NCBI RefSeq assembly: GCF_042611095.1
Contig: NZ_JBHFPV010000004.1
Coordinates: forward strand, 62,001 to 126,000
From: Meishania litoralis
GTDB taxonomy: Bacteria > Bacteroidota > Bacteroidia > Flavobacteriales > Flavobacteriaceae
Direction: 5' to 3'
DNA length: 64,000 bases
Part shown: positions 33,722-42,319 of the stretch, one piece after another
Numbering within the stretch: the first letter of the stretch is position 1
Layout of the letters: each line of letters opens with the position of its first letter
Program-made: the position numbers and the translations under genes
Notes under the pieces: model-generated
What the model saw: only the letters and a program-made list of their open reading frames with translations
What the model was told of the DNA's origin: nothing
Databases searched by the model: none

Positions 33722-34624
33722 ATGAATAACAGCACATCGCATATCAACGCATTGGAGAACGAGGCCATTTATATTTTTAGGGAAGTGGCGGCACAATTCG
33801 AAAAACCGGTTTTGCTCTTTTCGGGAGGAAAAGACTCCATTACGCTCGTTCGGTTGGCGCAAAAAGCCTTTTGGCCGGCAAAGATCCCTTTTCCATTGAT
33901 GCATATCGATACGGGGCATAATTTTCCCGAAACCATTGAATTCCGTGATCGACTTGTCGAAGAACTAGGTCTCGAACTTATTGTAAGAAATGTTCAGGAC
34001 TCGATAGATCAAGGTAAGGTAAAGGAAGAGTCGGGTCGATATTCGAGCAGAAATTCCCTCCAGACCACGACACTTTTAGACGCCATCGAAGAGTTCAAAT
34101 TCGATGCCTGTATCGGGGGTGCTAGAAGGGACGAGGAAAAAGCACGCGCCAAAGAACGCATCTTTTCGGTTCGTGATGATTTTGGCCAATGGGACGAAAG
34201 AAACCAGCGACCTGAATTGTTCGATATGTTGAATGGGCAGATCGAATTGGGCCAGAACGTACGTGTGTTCCCGATTTCGAATTGGACGGAGCTCGATGTT
34301 TGGTCCTATATCAAAAAGGAGGAAATTGAAATTCCGTCGATTTATTTTGCGCACAAACGCAAGGTATTCCTAAGGGACGGATTGATCTGGTCACATTCGG
34401 AATACGTATTCCAAGAAGAAGACGAAGAGGTACTTGAAAGAATGGTGCGGTTCAGAACAGTGGGCGATATGAGCTGTACGGCCGCAGTATTTTCCGAAGC
34501 GACCGATATAGAATCGGTAGTACAGGAAATCAGGGATTCCACAATATCGGAACGGGGTGCCCGAATCGATGACAAACGCTCGGAAGCGGCAATGGAAAAG
34601 AGAAAACAACAGGGGTATTTCTAA
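33722..34624 (+). CDS. cysD: Sulfate adenylyltransferase subunit 2
   Basis: Makes adenylyl sulfate from ATP and sulfate, with CysN as GTPase partner. 300 residues from ATG 33722; a TTG at 33704 would add six. It has the PP-loop LLFSGGKDSITLVRLA, HIDTGHNFPETIEFRD, and GGARRDEEKARAKERIFS, with the family C-terminus RxxxERGARIDDKRSEAAMEKRKQQGYF. It lies between cysH and cysN on one strand. Confidence 0.97.
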   Translation: MNNSTSHINALENEAIYIFREVAAQFEKPVLLFSGGKDSITLVRLAQKAFWPAKIPFPLMHIDTGHNFPETIEFRDRLVEELGLELIVRNVQDSIDQGKVKEESGRYSSRNSLQTTTLLDAIEEFKFDACIGGARRDEEKARAKERIFSVRDDFGQWDERNQRPELFDMLNGQIELGQNVRVFPISNWTELDVWSYIKKEEIEIPSIYFAHKRKVFLRDGLIWSHSEYVFQEEDEEVLERMVRFRTVGDMSCTAAVFSEATDIESVVQEIRDSTISERGARIDDKRSEAAMEKRKQQGYF

Positions 34625-34629
34625 AATTT

Positions 34630-34722
34630 TATAAAGAAAATTTTGCCTTTGGCTTTCGGCTATTGGCCGATAGAAAAACAAACAATAAATAGCCGAAGGC
34701 AAAAAGCCAGAGGCCAACAGTT
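34630..34722. repeat. Inverted GGCC/GGCTATT repeat between cysD and cysN
   Basis: GCCTTTGGCTTTCGGCTATT (from 34647) is mirrored by AATAGCCGAAGGC (from 34688) and AAAGCCAGAGGCC, giving an imperfect hairpin of about 90 bases. It is the same style as at 27.9 kb. It has no T-run, so it should not end transcription but could affect message stability between the two subunits. Confidence 0.6.
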
Positions 34723-34729
34723 TTTAAAA

Positions 34730-35977
34730 ATGCAAGTACTAAAGATAGCGACAGCGGGCAGTGTAGACGACGGTAAAAGTACCTTGATCGGCAGATTGCT
34801 CTATGATACAAAATCATTGACCACCGACAAATTGGAGGCCATAGAAAAGACCAGTAAGAAGAACGGATATGATTATCTTGATTTTTCATTGGCCACTGAC
34901 GGACTTGTGGCCGAACGTGAACAAGGCATAACCATTGATGTGGCCCATATTTATTTCTCGACCGAAACGAAAAGTTACATCATCGCCGATACTCCGGGGC
35001 ATGTGGAATATACCCGAAACATGGTTACTGGAGCCTCGACTTCGCAAGCGGCGATAATCTTGATCGACGCACGAAAAGGTGTTATCGAACAGACCAACCG
35101 TCATTTTTTCATCAACAACCTTTTGCGTATAAAAGAGGTCGTAGTAGCCATCAACAAAATGGATCTGGTCGATTTTTCCGAAGAAAGATATAATCAAATA
35201 AAGTCCGATTTCGAAAAGTTGATGGCGAAACGCGATTATCAAGATCAGAAAATTACGTTCATTCCGGTCAGTGCCCTAAAAGGGGATAATGTCGTGAATA
35301 AATCGGAAAACACGCCTTGGTACAAGGGCGAAACCCTATTGGAGCATTTGGAAAGCTTGGATCTCGCAGCTGTATCGAATATAGGAACGCCAAGATTTCC
35401 GGTGCAATACGTCATACGTCCGAAGACCGAAGAACACCATGATTTCCGCGGATTTGCAGGAAAAGTGTACGGCGGCGAATTGAACGTAGGCGATGAGGTT
35501 GTGGCCCTTCCGTCACAGACCAGATCAAAAATCAAGGAAATCTACTTTTATGACCAGAAGTATCAAACTGCTTCGCGAAGGTCTTCCGTAATAATAACCT
35601 TGGAAGATGAAATCAACCTGAGCAGGGGCGATATGTTGGTTAAGGCCGGTGATCTGCCCACTATAGAGAAACAGTTTACGGCCACCGTTTCTTGGATGGA
35701 TTCCGACAAATTAACGGCCGGTAAAAAGTATATCGTACAACATGGGATCAATAAAGTTTTGGCAAAGGTCGATAATATACATCACAGGATAAATCCTGAT
35801 TATTCGGGTATCGAAACCGATGTACAGGGCCTTGGTATGAACGATATCGCTGAGGTTACCTTCAAACTGAACAAGCCGATTTTTTATGATAAGTTCAAGA
35901 ATCATCGCACCAATGGTTCGTTCATTTTGATTGATATGCAAACGAATAATACCGTTGGGGCAGGTTTTATAGGTTAA
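34730..35977 (+). CDS. cysN: Sulfate adenylyltransferase subunit 1 (GTPase)
   Basis: The regulatory GTPase of ATP sulfurylase. 415 residues from ATG 34730. Earlier in-frame starts would translate the repeat upstream and are rejected. It has the GTPase motifs GSVDDGKST (residues 9-17), ADTPGHVEYTRNM, NKMDLVD and the EF-Tu-like domains 2-3. It ends after NNTVGAGFIG, so there is no fused CysC kinase domain as found in some CysNC proteins. Confidence 0.96.
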   Translation: MQVLKIATAGSVDDGKSTLIGRLLYDTKSLTTDKLEAIEKTSKKNGYDYLDFSLATDGLVAEREQGITIDVAHIYFSTETKSYIIADTPGHVEYTRNMVTGASTSQAAIILIDARKGVIEQTNRHFFINNLLRIKEVVVAINKMDLVDFSEERYNQIKSDFEKLMAKRDYQDQKITFIPVSALKGDNVVNKSENTPWYKGETLLEHLESLDLAAVSNIGTPRFPVQYVIRPKTEEHHDFRGFAGKVYGGELNVGDEVVALPSQTRSKIKEIYFYDQKYQTASRRSSVIITLEDEINLSRGDMLVKAGDLPTIEKQFTATVSWMDSDKLTAGKKYIVQHGINKVLAKVDNIHHRINPDYSGIETDVQGLGMNDIAEVTFKLNKPIFYDKFKNHRTNGSFILIDMQTNNTVGAGFIG

Positions 35978-36031
35978 ATAAGGTCGGTTAACAAGATTTT
36001 AGGATTGATTTATCTAATAAATCTAATAAAT

Positions 36032-36047
36032 CTATTAAATCTATAGG
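36032..36047 (+). promoter_or_regulatory. Candidate Rrf2 operator, site C
   Basis: CTATTAAATCTATAGG, 54 bases before the sulfite reductase gene. It is preceded by two imperfect tandem units of TCTAATAAA (36013-36030). It shares 14 of 16 positions or more with site A. Confidence 0.5.
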
Positions 36048-36085
36048 CAATAAAGAATATAGTAATTGATTGTTGAGATTAAGAA

Positions 36086-38218
36086 ATGCAAAGCTTTAGA
36101 ACAGAAATAGAGAACCCGGTAGTCGAAAAAGATATTCTCGAACTGGAACGTAAGATTCACGAATTCCACAACGGGAAACTTGATGGGGAAAAATTCCGGA
36201 GCCTTCGTTTGGCCCGTGGTGTCTATGGTCAGCGTCAGCAAGGTGCACAGATGATACGGATCAAACTGCCGTATGGCAAAGTGACTTCCAATCAATTGCA
36301 CCGTATTTGTGATGTTTCCGATGAATATTCCACGGGGCGTCTGCATATCACTACCCGACAGGACATTCAAATCCATTATGTCGATCTCGACCGAACACCC
36401 GAACTTTGGGCCCAACTTGAAAAAGATAAGGTAACGCTTCGCGAGGCCTGTGGAAATACGGTGCGCAATGTAACGGCAAGCGAAACCGCTGGTATCGATA
36501 TTGACGAACCTTTCGACGTTTCACCATATGCCGATGCTTTGTTCAAATACTTTCTTCGCAATCCGATCGGCCAGGAAATGGGTAGAAAGTTCAAGGTTTC
36601 TTTTTCTTCGAGCGATGCCGATACCGGACTTTCATATATGCACGACCTCGGTTTTATCGCCAAAATCAAAGATGGTGTTCGGGGGTTTAAGGTAATGCTC
36701 GGTGGTGGGCTGGGCTCGCAACCCCGACATGCCGATGCACTTTTTGAATTTCTACCTTCGGAAAAGATAATTCCGTTAATGGATGGTGTCATCCGTGTTT
36801 TTGATCGGTATGGCGAACGAAAAAGTAGGGCCAAGGCACGCATGAAATTCTTGTTGAAGGATATCGGTCTTGACGGATTCAAAAAGTTGCTGGAAGAAGA
36901 ACAAAAAGCGGTGCCGCACACGAATTTTGAGATCGATGCAGAAAGCTATCCGAAGGTAAAAGTGGCCGAAAACGAAATTCCAAAGGTTGAGATAAAGGAT
37001 GCCGATGCCTTTGAAAAATGGAAATCCACGAATATCGTTCCTCAAAAACAGAAAGGTTTTGTGGCAATCGGCATCAAAGTTTTGTTGGGTGATTTCTATA
37101 CCGATAAGGCGAGATCGTTGGCCGACTTGGTAAAAAATTATGCGGCGGGTGAAATCCGTTTGTCGTTGCGGCAGAACATTTTGATTCCGCATGTAAAAGA
37201 AGAATTGGTTCCTTTCTTTTATCAAGAACTTGAAAAATTAGGTTTTGTAGAGGCCGGGTATAATAAGGCACTCGATATAACCGCTTGTCCCGGTACCGAT
37301 ACCTGTAACCTGGGCATTGCGAGCAGTACCGGAATTGCCGAGGAGTTGGAACGGGTCATTAAAAACGAATACCCGCAATATATTTCCAATCCTGATGTGG
37401 CCATTAAGATAAGTGGCTGTATGAACGCTTGCGGACAGCACAATATGGCAAACATCGGCTTTCAAGGAATGAGCATTCGTACAAAGGATAAATTGGTTGC
37501 CCCGGCCTTACAGGTTTTGTTGGGAGGTGGAAATGATGGAAACGGTAATGGCCGTTTTGCCGATAAGGTTGTAAAAGTACCAAGTAAAAGAGGCCCAGAG
37601 GCGCTACGATTGATCTTGGATGATTTCGATGCCAACGGAAACGGCAAATCGTACGCCGATTATTACCAGGAAAAGGGGCAAATGTATTTCTATGATTTTC
37701 TGACCCCGTTATCCGATATTGAAAATTTGACTCCCGAAGACTTCATCGATTGGGGCAATACCGAGAAATATAAAAAGGAAATCGGTATTGGCGAATGTGC
37801 CGGGGTCGTTATCGATTTGATCGCTACGTTGCTGTTGGAAAGCCAAGAAAAAATCGACAACGCAAAGGAGGCCTTCGAAACAGGAAGATGGGCCGCGAGC
37901 ATCTATCACTCCTATTCGTCAATGGTAAATTCGGCCAAAGCTTTGTTGACCGCCGAAAAGACGAAAGTCAATACCCATGCCAGCATTATCAAGGATTTTG
38001 ACCGCTTTTTTGTCGAAACCGGGAAAATCGTATTGAATGCCAGTCAGTTTTCCCCCTTTGGGGGAACGGAAAGGGGGCTAGATGGATTTGAGGAAATGGC
38101 ACTGCAATTGAACAAAAATGAACCGAGCGAAGCATTTGCCAAAAGCTATTTGAAAGATGCAAGTAGCTTTTTGCAAAAAGTAGAAAACTTTAGAAAACTG
38201 GAATTGGCCCATGTATAA
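36086..38218 (+). CDS. Siroheme nitrite/sulfite reductase with C-terminal HEPN domain
   Basis: 710 residues. Residues 1 to about 560 form a ferredoxin-type sulfite/nitrite reductase: GRLHITTRQDIQIHYV, NTVRNVTASETAG, and the [4Fe-4S]-siroheme cysteines in TACPGTDTCNLG (Cys401, Cys407) and KISGCMNACGQH (about Cys444, Cys448). The sulfate gene context makes sulfite the likely substrate. After about residue 600 a helical HEPN domain follows (AKEAFETGRWAASIYHSYSSMVNSAKALL). The fusion is common in flavobacteria but its role is unclear. At residues 656-668 a GC-rich repeat is translated as SPFGGTERGLDGF within the HEPN helices. The gene overlaps sumT by 8 bases. Confidence 0.93.
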   Translation: MQSFRTEIENPVVEKDILELERKIHEFHNGKLDGEKFRSLRLARGVYGQRQQGAQMIRIKLPYGKVTSNQLHRICDVSDEYSTGRLHITTRQDIQIHYVDLDRTPELWAQLEKDKVTLREACGNTVRNVTASETAGIDIDEPFDVSPYADALFKYFLRNPIGQEMGRKFKVSFSSSDADTGLSYMHDLGFIAKIKDGVRGFKVMLGGGLGSQPRHADALFEFLPSEKIIPLMDGVIRVFDRYGERKSRAKARMKFLLKDIGLDGFKKLLEEEQKAVPHTNFEIDAESYPKVKVAENEIPKVEIKDADAFEKWKSTNIVPQKQKGFVAIGIKVLLGDFYTDKARSLADLVKNYAAGEIRLSLRQNILIPHVKEELVPFFYQELEKLGFVEAGYNKALDITACPGTDTCNLGIASSTGIAEELERVIKNEYPQYISNPDVAIKISGCMNACGQHNMANIGFQGMSIRTKDKLVAPALQVLLGGGNDGNGNGRFADKVVKVPSKRGPEALRLILDDFDANGNGKSYADYYQEKGQMYFYDFLTPLSDIENLTPEDFIDWGNTEKYKKEIGIGECAGVVIDLIATLLLESQEKIDNAKEAFETGRWAASIYHSYSSMVNSAKALLTAEKTKVNTHASIIKDFDRFFVETGKIVLNASQFSPFGGTERGLDGFEEMALQLNKNEPSEAFAKSYLKDASSFLQKVENFRKLELAHV
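38051..38081. repeat. GC-rich palindromic repeat inside the sulfite reductase gene
   Basis: TCCCCCTTTGGGGG (38051-38064), a short spacer, then AAGGGGGCTAG. The core hairpin CCCCC-TTT-GGGGG is the same as in the terminal repeats of the DUF559 element in metH. It is in frame and adds about 13 residues. Confidence 0.75.
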
Positions 38219-38984
38219 AGAACCAAAATTGACCGTGGTAGGGGCCGGTCCTGGTGACGTGGAGCTTATCACCCTCAAAGCCATTAAAGCCCTGAAAGAT
38301 GCCGATGTGGTCTTGTACGATGCGTTGGTCGATACCGAATTGTTGGAATATGCATCTCGGGCCGAACATATTTTCGTGGGTAAGCGCAAGGGGTGTTATT
38401 CATACCAACAAGAGCAGATCAACGAACTGATTGTAAGCCGGGCGAGAACCCATGGCCATGTAGTGCGTTTAAAAGGTGGGGATCCATTTGTGTTCGGCCG
38501 AGGTGCCGAAGAAATGGAACATGCCGCCGCCCACGGATTAGAAGTTGAAATGGTTCCGGGTATATCTTCTTGTCTTTCAGTGGCTGCTTCCCAAAACATT
38601 CCCGTGACCAAAAGAGGTTCTTCGGAAAGTTTTTGGGTCATCACGGGCACCACCAAAGAACACAGGTTGTCCAATGATGTTCGATTGGCGGCCAAATCGA
38701 GTGCGACCGTGGTCATTTTAATGGGCATGTCAAAGCTTCCGCAGATCGTGGAGCTTTTCAAGAAAGAAGGAAAATCGCGGACACCGATCGCCATTATCCA
38801 AAACGGAACGAGGGTAGATGAGAAAATCGGAATCGGAACGATTGATTCTATCGAAAAAGAAGTAGAACGGCAAGATTTGGCCAATCCTGCAATCATCATT
38901 ATCGGTGAAGTGGTAAAACACCGCAATATAGTGAAGGAATTAGTTTTCCGGTCGAGCGCAGTCGAGACCTCGATAAGGGCTTAG
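38211..38984 (+). CDS. cobA: Uroporphyrinogen-III C-methyltransferase
   Basis: Makes precorrin-2, the siroheme precursor, using SAM. 257 residues with VVGAGPGDVELITLKAIKALKDADVVLYDALV, HGHVVRLKGGDPFVFGRGAEE and VPGISSCLSVAA, all SUMT signatures. The ATG overlaps the reductase gene, so translation is probably coupled to the siroheme enzyme it supplies. The last dozen residues (FRSSAVETSIRA) are encoded by a palindromic repeat and are not part of the usual fold. Confidence 0.95.
   Translation: MYKEPKLTVVGAGPGDVELITLKAIKALKDADVVLYDALVDTELLEYASRAEHIFVGKRKGCYSYQQEQINELIVSRARTHGHVVRLKGGDPFVFGRGAEEMEHAAAHGLEVEMVPGISSCLSVAASQNIPVTKRGSSESFWVITGTTKEHRLSNDVRLAAKSSATVVILMGMSKLPQIVELFKKEGKSRTPIAIIQNGTRVDEKIGIGTIDSIEKEVERQDLANPAIIIIGEVVKHRNIVKELVFRSSAVETSIRA
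38948..38980. repeat. GTCGAGCGCAGTCGAGAC palindromic repeat at the 3' end of cobA
   Basis: GGTCGAGCGCAGTCGAGACC is a near-palindrome of the kind scattered in many flavobacterial genomes. Here it encodes the protein's C-terminal extension. It is a different repeat type from the CCCCC/GGGGG family. Confidence 0.65.
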
Positions 38985-39040
38985 TTATGCGGTCTTAATG
39001 TAAGATACCTTTTCCCAGTGATGACCTTAAAATAGTATTG

Positions 39041-39619
39041 ATGGAAAGAAACAACCTATACCCGATTTTTCTCAAAACATCGAATCTTCAAATTTTGATT
39101 GTGGGCGGGGGAAACGTTGCCGAGGAGAAATTGACGTTTTTGACCAAATCGAGTCCCGATGCAAAAGTGACCTTAGTAGCACCCATGTTCCGAAAAGCGA
39201 CCAAAGACTTGGCGCGTAAATTTGATGTCGAACTGATTACCGATTCGTACCATGCCAAATACCTAATGGGAAAACACATGGTCATTGCGGCCACGAATGT
39301 ACCCGAAGTGAATATACAGGTGTACAATGATTGCAGGTCATTTGACAAATTGGTCAATGTAGCCGATAATCCGCCCTATTGCGATTTTTATATGGGTGGT
39401 ATAGTGACGAAAGGGAATGTCAAGATTGCGATTTCGACCAATGGTAAATCGCCGACGACGGCAAAACGGTTGCGCCAATTTTTCGAGGAGGTGATTCCCG
39501 AAGATATCAATAAAATGGTACACAATTTAAACGAATACAGAAAGACGTTAAAGGGCGATTTCGAACAAAAAGTGGATAAAATGAACGCGATTACCCAAAA
39601 ACTGGTCGAAAAGATTTAA
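39041..39619 (+). CDS. Precorrin-2 dehydrogenase / sirohydrochlorin ferrochelatase (CysG N-terminal type)
   Basis: Completes siroheme from precorrin-2. 192 residues from ATG 39041, with the NAD-binding start LYPIFLKTSNLQILIVGGGNVAEEKL, VIAATNVPEVN and VNVADNPPYCDFYMGGIVTKGNVKIAISTNGKSPTTAKRLRQFFEE. This is the Met8p/CysG N-terminal domain as a stand-alone protein. It lies between cobA and the ferredoxin-NADP reductase gene. Confidence 0.95.
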   Translation: MERNNLYPIFLKTSNLQILIVGGGNVAEEKLTFLTKSSPDAKVTLVAPMFRKATKDLARKFDVELITDSYHAKYLMGKHMVIAATNVPEVNIQVYNDCRSFDKLVNVADNPPYCDFYMGGIVTKGNVKIAISTNGKSPTTAKRLRQFFEEVIPEDINKMVHNLNEYRKTLKGDFEQKVDKMNAITQKLVEKI

Positions 39620-39632
39620 ATAGACGTAAAGC

Positions 39633-40694
39633 ATGATAAAAACAGATATACTAATAATAGGGGCAGGTCCAACGGGACTGTTCACGGTTTTCGAAGCCGG
39701 ATTATTAAAACTAAAATGCCACTTGATAGATGCCCTGCCGCAACCGGGCGGACAGTGTTCCGAAATCTACCCTAAGAAACCGATTTATGACATACCGGCC
39801 TTTCCCGAGATTTTGGCGGGCGATTTGGTCGATAACCTTATGGAACAGATCAAACCTTTTGAGCCTGGATTCACACTAGGTGAACGAGCCGAAACCCTTG
39901 ATAAGCAAGAAGACGGATCGTTTGTGGTGACTACTAACAAAGGTACCCGACATCAAGCTTCCGTAGTCGTAATTGCAGGAGGTTTGGGTTCTTTTGAACC
40001 ACGAAAGCCACCCATAGAAAATATTCAGGATTTTGAAGATAAAGGTGTGGCCTATATGGTCAAAGATCCTGAAGTCTATCGCGATAAAAAAGTGGTCATT
40101 GCGGGTGGGGGAGATTCCGCCTTGGACTGGTCGATTTTCTTGGCCGATGTTGCTTCTGAAGTTTCCCTCGTGCATCGAAGGAATGAATTTAGGGGTGCAT
40201 TGGATTCCGTTGAAAAAGCATCGGAATTGGCAAAATTGGGCAAGATAAAACTCTTTACCGAGGCGGAGGTAAAAAAGCTATATGGTGATGAAAAACTTGA
40301 AGCCGTGGTCGTTAAGCACAATGATTCCGTTAAAGGAGAAACCTATTTAGAGGTGGATAGTTTTATACCCTTGTTCGGCCTTTCCCCTAAATTGGGCCCG
40401 ATTGGTGATTGGGGGTTTGAAATCGAAAAAAATGCCATCAAGGTGAACAATGCCAAAGACTATCAGACCAATATTCCGGGGGTTTTTGCCATTGGTGATG
40501 TCAATACCTATGAAGGCAAACTGAAACTGATATTGTCAGGGTTCCACGAAGCGGCCGTGATGTGCCAGTATGCTTACCAGATTATCAATCCTGGAAAGCG
40601 TTACGTTATGAAATACACCACTGTTGGAGGAGTAGAAGGTTTTGATGGCAGCAAAAAGGAAGCCAAAAAAGAAGTGGTACAAAGCATTGTTTGA
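39633..40694 (+). CDS. Ferredoxin--NADP+ reductase, thioredoxin-reductase-like (YumC type)
   Basis: 353 residues with two dinucleotide folds (IIGAGPTGLFTVFEAGL for FAD; VVIAGGGDSALDWSIFL for NADPH) and GVFAIGDVNTYEGKLKLILSGFHEAAVM near the end. The redox CxxC of thioredoxin reductase is missing, as in YumC-type FNRs. It most likely supplies reduced ferredoxin to the sulfite reductase encoded upstream. It is the last gene of the sulfate cluster. Confidence 0.93.
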   Translation: MIKTDILIIGAGPTGLFTVFEAGLLKLKCHLIDALPQPGGQCSEIYPKKPIYDIPAFPEILAGDLVDNLMEQIKPFEPGFTLGERAETLDKQEDGSFVVTTNKGTRHQASVVVIAGGLGSFEPRKPPIENIQDFEDKGVAYMVKDPEVYRDKKVVIAGGGDSALDWSIFLADVASEVSLVHRRNEFRGALDSVEKASELAKLGKIKLFTEAEVKKLYGDEKLEAVVVKHNDSVKGETYLEVDSFIPLFGLSPKLGPIGDWGFEIEKNAIKVNNAKDYQTNIPGVFAIGDVNTYEGKLKLILSGFHEAAVMCQYAYQIINPGKRYVMKYTTVGGVEGFDGSKKEAKKEVVQSIV

Positions 40695-40724
40695 AAAATT
40701 TGCCGTGATACCGAATTAGCTTCG

Positions 40725-40757
40725 ACCTCCAAATTTTGAATTTGGAGGTTTTTTTTG
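40725..40757 (+). terminator. Intrinsic terminator of the sulfate-assimilation cluster
   Basis: ACCTCCAAA (40725-40733) pairs with TTTGGAGGT (40741-40749), followed by a run of eight T. Confidence 0.92.
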
Positions 40758-40847
40758 GATTCCGTAATTCTAAAAACCAGGCGGTTTTCTTGCTTTTAAG
40801 AAACACGTATCGTTACTTTGTACCCAGTTCATATAAAAATTGAAATC

Positions 40848-40953
40848 GTTATCAAGAAAGGTGGAGGGACTAGACCCTATGAAACCTTAGCAACCCTTTA
40901 ACTTTAAAGAAGGTGCTACATTCTATCCCGTAATAATATTCGGGACAGATAAC
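40848..40953 (+). promoter_or_regulatory. SAM-I (S-box) riboswitch upstream of the split metH / metF genes
   Basis: P1 strands GTTATC (40848-40853) and GATAAC (40948-40953) enclose AGAAAGGTGGAGGGA, AGACCC, CCTTAGCAACCC and AAGAAGGTGCTACATTC, plus a P4-like hairpin (TCCCG...CGGGA). It is a compact copy of the metY element. The 367-base gap holds the preceding terminator, this element and the 110-base leader. Confidence 0.95.
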
Positions 40954-40956
40954 CCA

Positions 40957-40976
40957 AAAATGAGGTCTTTCATTTT
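40957..40976 (+). terminator. Weak hairpin after the metH SAM-I element, possible expression platform
   Basis: AAAATGA (40957-40963) pairs with TCATTTT (40970-40976), three bases after P1, mirroring the arrangement at metY. Without a strong T-run it may act otherwise. Confidence 0.4.
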
Positions 40977-41062
40977 ATCTTTCCTGATCATACTATACGA
41001 TTTTACAAAACGTTTGCGATATGACAACCCTTGCAAGCCTATGGGGGTTATGAATCTGTTTT

Positions 41063-42067
41063 ATGAGTGCTATCAAACAAATATTAAGCAAAAGGATTTT
41101 AGTGCTGGACGGTGCCATGGGTACTATGCTCCAACGTTACAAATTTAAAGAGGAGGATTTTCGGGGCGAACGGTTTAAAGATTGGGAGTATCCGCTACAG
41201 GGAAACAACGACTTGCTTTCATTGACGCAACCGGAAGCCATTGCAGAGGTGCACCGAAAGTATTTTGCGGCAGGTGCCGATATTGTGGAAACAAATACTT
41301 TTTCGGGGACGACCATTGCGATGGCCGACTACCATATGGAAGATTTGGTGTATGAGTTGAACTATGAATCGGCCAAGATCGCCAAAAAAGTGGCCGATGA
41401 GTTCACGGCCAAAGAACCCCATAAACCGAGGTTCGTTGCGGGTAGTATGGGGCCTACGAACAAGACGGCAAGCATGTCACCCGATGTTAACGACCCGGGG
41501 TTCAGGGCTATTTCGTTCGACGAATTACGAATTGCATATAAACAACAGGCAGAAGCTTTGTTGGATGGTGGTGCCGATATATTGCTGGTCGAAACTATTT
41601 TTGACACCCTCAATGCCAAAGCGGCACTTTTTGCAATCGAGGAAGTCAAAGAAGAACGGAATATCGACGTGCCGATCATGGTCAGTGGTACGATTACCGA
41701 TGCATCGGGTAGAACGCTTTCCGGTCAGACAGCAGAGGCATTTCTAATTTCGATATCCCATATTCCGATACTTTCGGTCGGGTTTAATTGTGCCCTTGGT
41801 GCAAGTCAATTGGTGCCACACTTGGAAGTGATATCCAAAAGGTCGGAACATTTTATTTCGGCCCACCCCAATGCGGGTTTGCCAAATGCCTTTGGCGAAT
41901 ATGACGAATCTCCCGAACAAATGGCAGAACAGATAAAGGAGTATGTAGAAAAAGGATTGGTCAATATCGTTGGAGGATGTTGTGGTACGACCCCTGAACA
42001 TATTACGGCCATTGCCGAGCTTGTCGCTGGTTACAAGCCACGGCAGGTAATGGTTAGAAGTTATTAG
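41063..42067 (+). CDS. metH: Methionine synthase part 1: homocysteine-binding methyltransferase domain
   Basis: 334 residues equal to the first module of MetH: LDGAMGTMLQRYKF at the start, ADIVETNTFSGTTIAM, SVGFNCALGASQL (about Cys243) and VGGCCGTTPEHI near residue 304, giving the three zinc-ligand cysteines. Bacteroidota commonly encode this module separately from the folate/B12 part. It is under the SAM-I element. A 252-base gap with a gene remnant separates it from part 2. Confidence 0.95.
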   Translation: MSAIKQILSKRILVLDGAMGTMLQRYKFKEEDFRGERFKDWEYPLQGNNDLLSLTQPEAIAEVHRKYFAAGADIVETNTFSGTTIAMADYHMEDLVYELNYESAKIAKKVADEFTAKEPHKPRFVAGSMGPTNKTASMSPDVNDPGFRAISFDELRIAYKQQAEALLDGGADILLVETIFDTLNAKAALFAIEEVKEERNIDVPIMVSGTITDASGRTLSGQTAEAFLISISHIPILSVGFNCALGASQLVPHLEVISKRSEHFISAHPNAGLPNAFGEYDESPEQMAEQIKEYVEKGLVNIVGGCCGTTPEHITAIAELVAGYKPRQVMVRSY

Positions 42068-42074
42068 TTTAAAG

Positions 42075-42289
42075 GTGAATCGAAATTTTGTTGCTTTACT
42101 GGAGAAAAGTCAATTTACACACCAAATTTTAGGCAATGGTGTTACTCAAATAGATGAAGTTGACCATGCTCAAAAAGGATACTATATTTTTGGGATGCAC
42201 CGCCATTTCAAAAAGACTGGAGAGAATTGGAAAAATTGTGTTTGATAGTTGATTCTTATTTGTCAACTAGAAAGACATACAATAGGTAA
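42075..42289 (+). pseudogene. Remnant of an unidentified gene between the two metH parts
   Basis: From GTG 42075 one frame reads NFVALLEKSQFTHQILGNG, then VTQIDEVDHAQKGYYIF. After the run of five T at about 42190 the sensible reading shifts frame to WDAPPFQKDWRELEKLCLIV and DSYLSTRKTYNR before TAA at 42287-42289. One extra T would join both frames into about 71 residues. I do not recognise the family. It could be a decayed insertion or a real short gene with a sequencing error in the T-run. Confidence 0.5.
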
Positions 42290-42319
42290 AATATTCATTT
42301 TCATAATTAAACGAGAATA

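Noticed and set aside
34643..34729. Upstream in-frame start for cysN giving 29 extra residues (MPLAFGYWPIEKQTINS and onward)
   Set aside because: The extra residues are the translation of the inverted repeat. The conserved CysN N-terminus starts at ATG 34730.
40960..41148. Short frame starting MRSFILSFLI after the metH SAM-I element
   Set aside because: It overlaps the start of metH part 1 in another frame. The start-proximal hydrophobic stretch comes from the leader hairpin region, with no sign of selection as a peptide.
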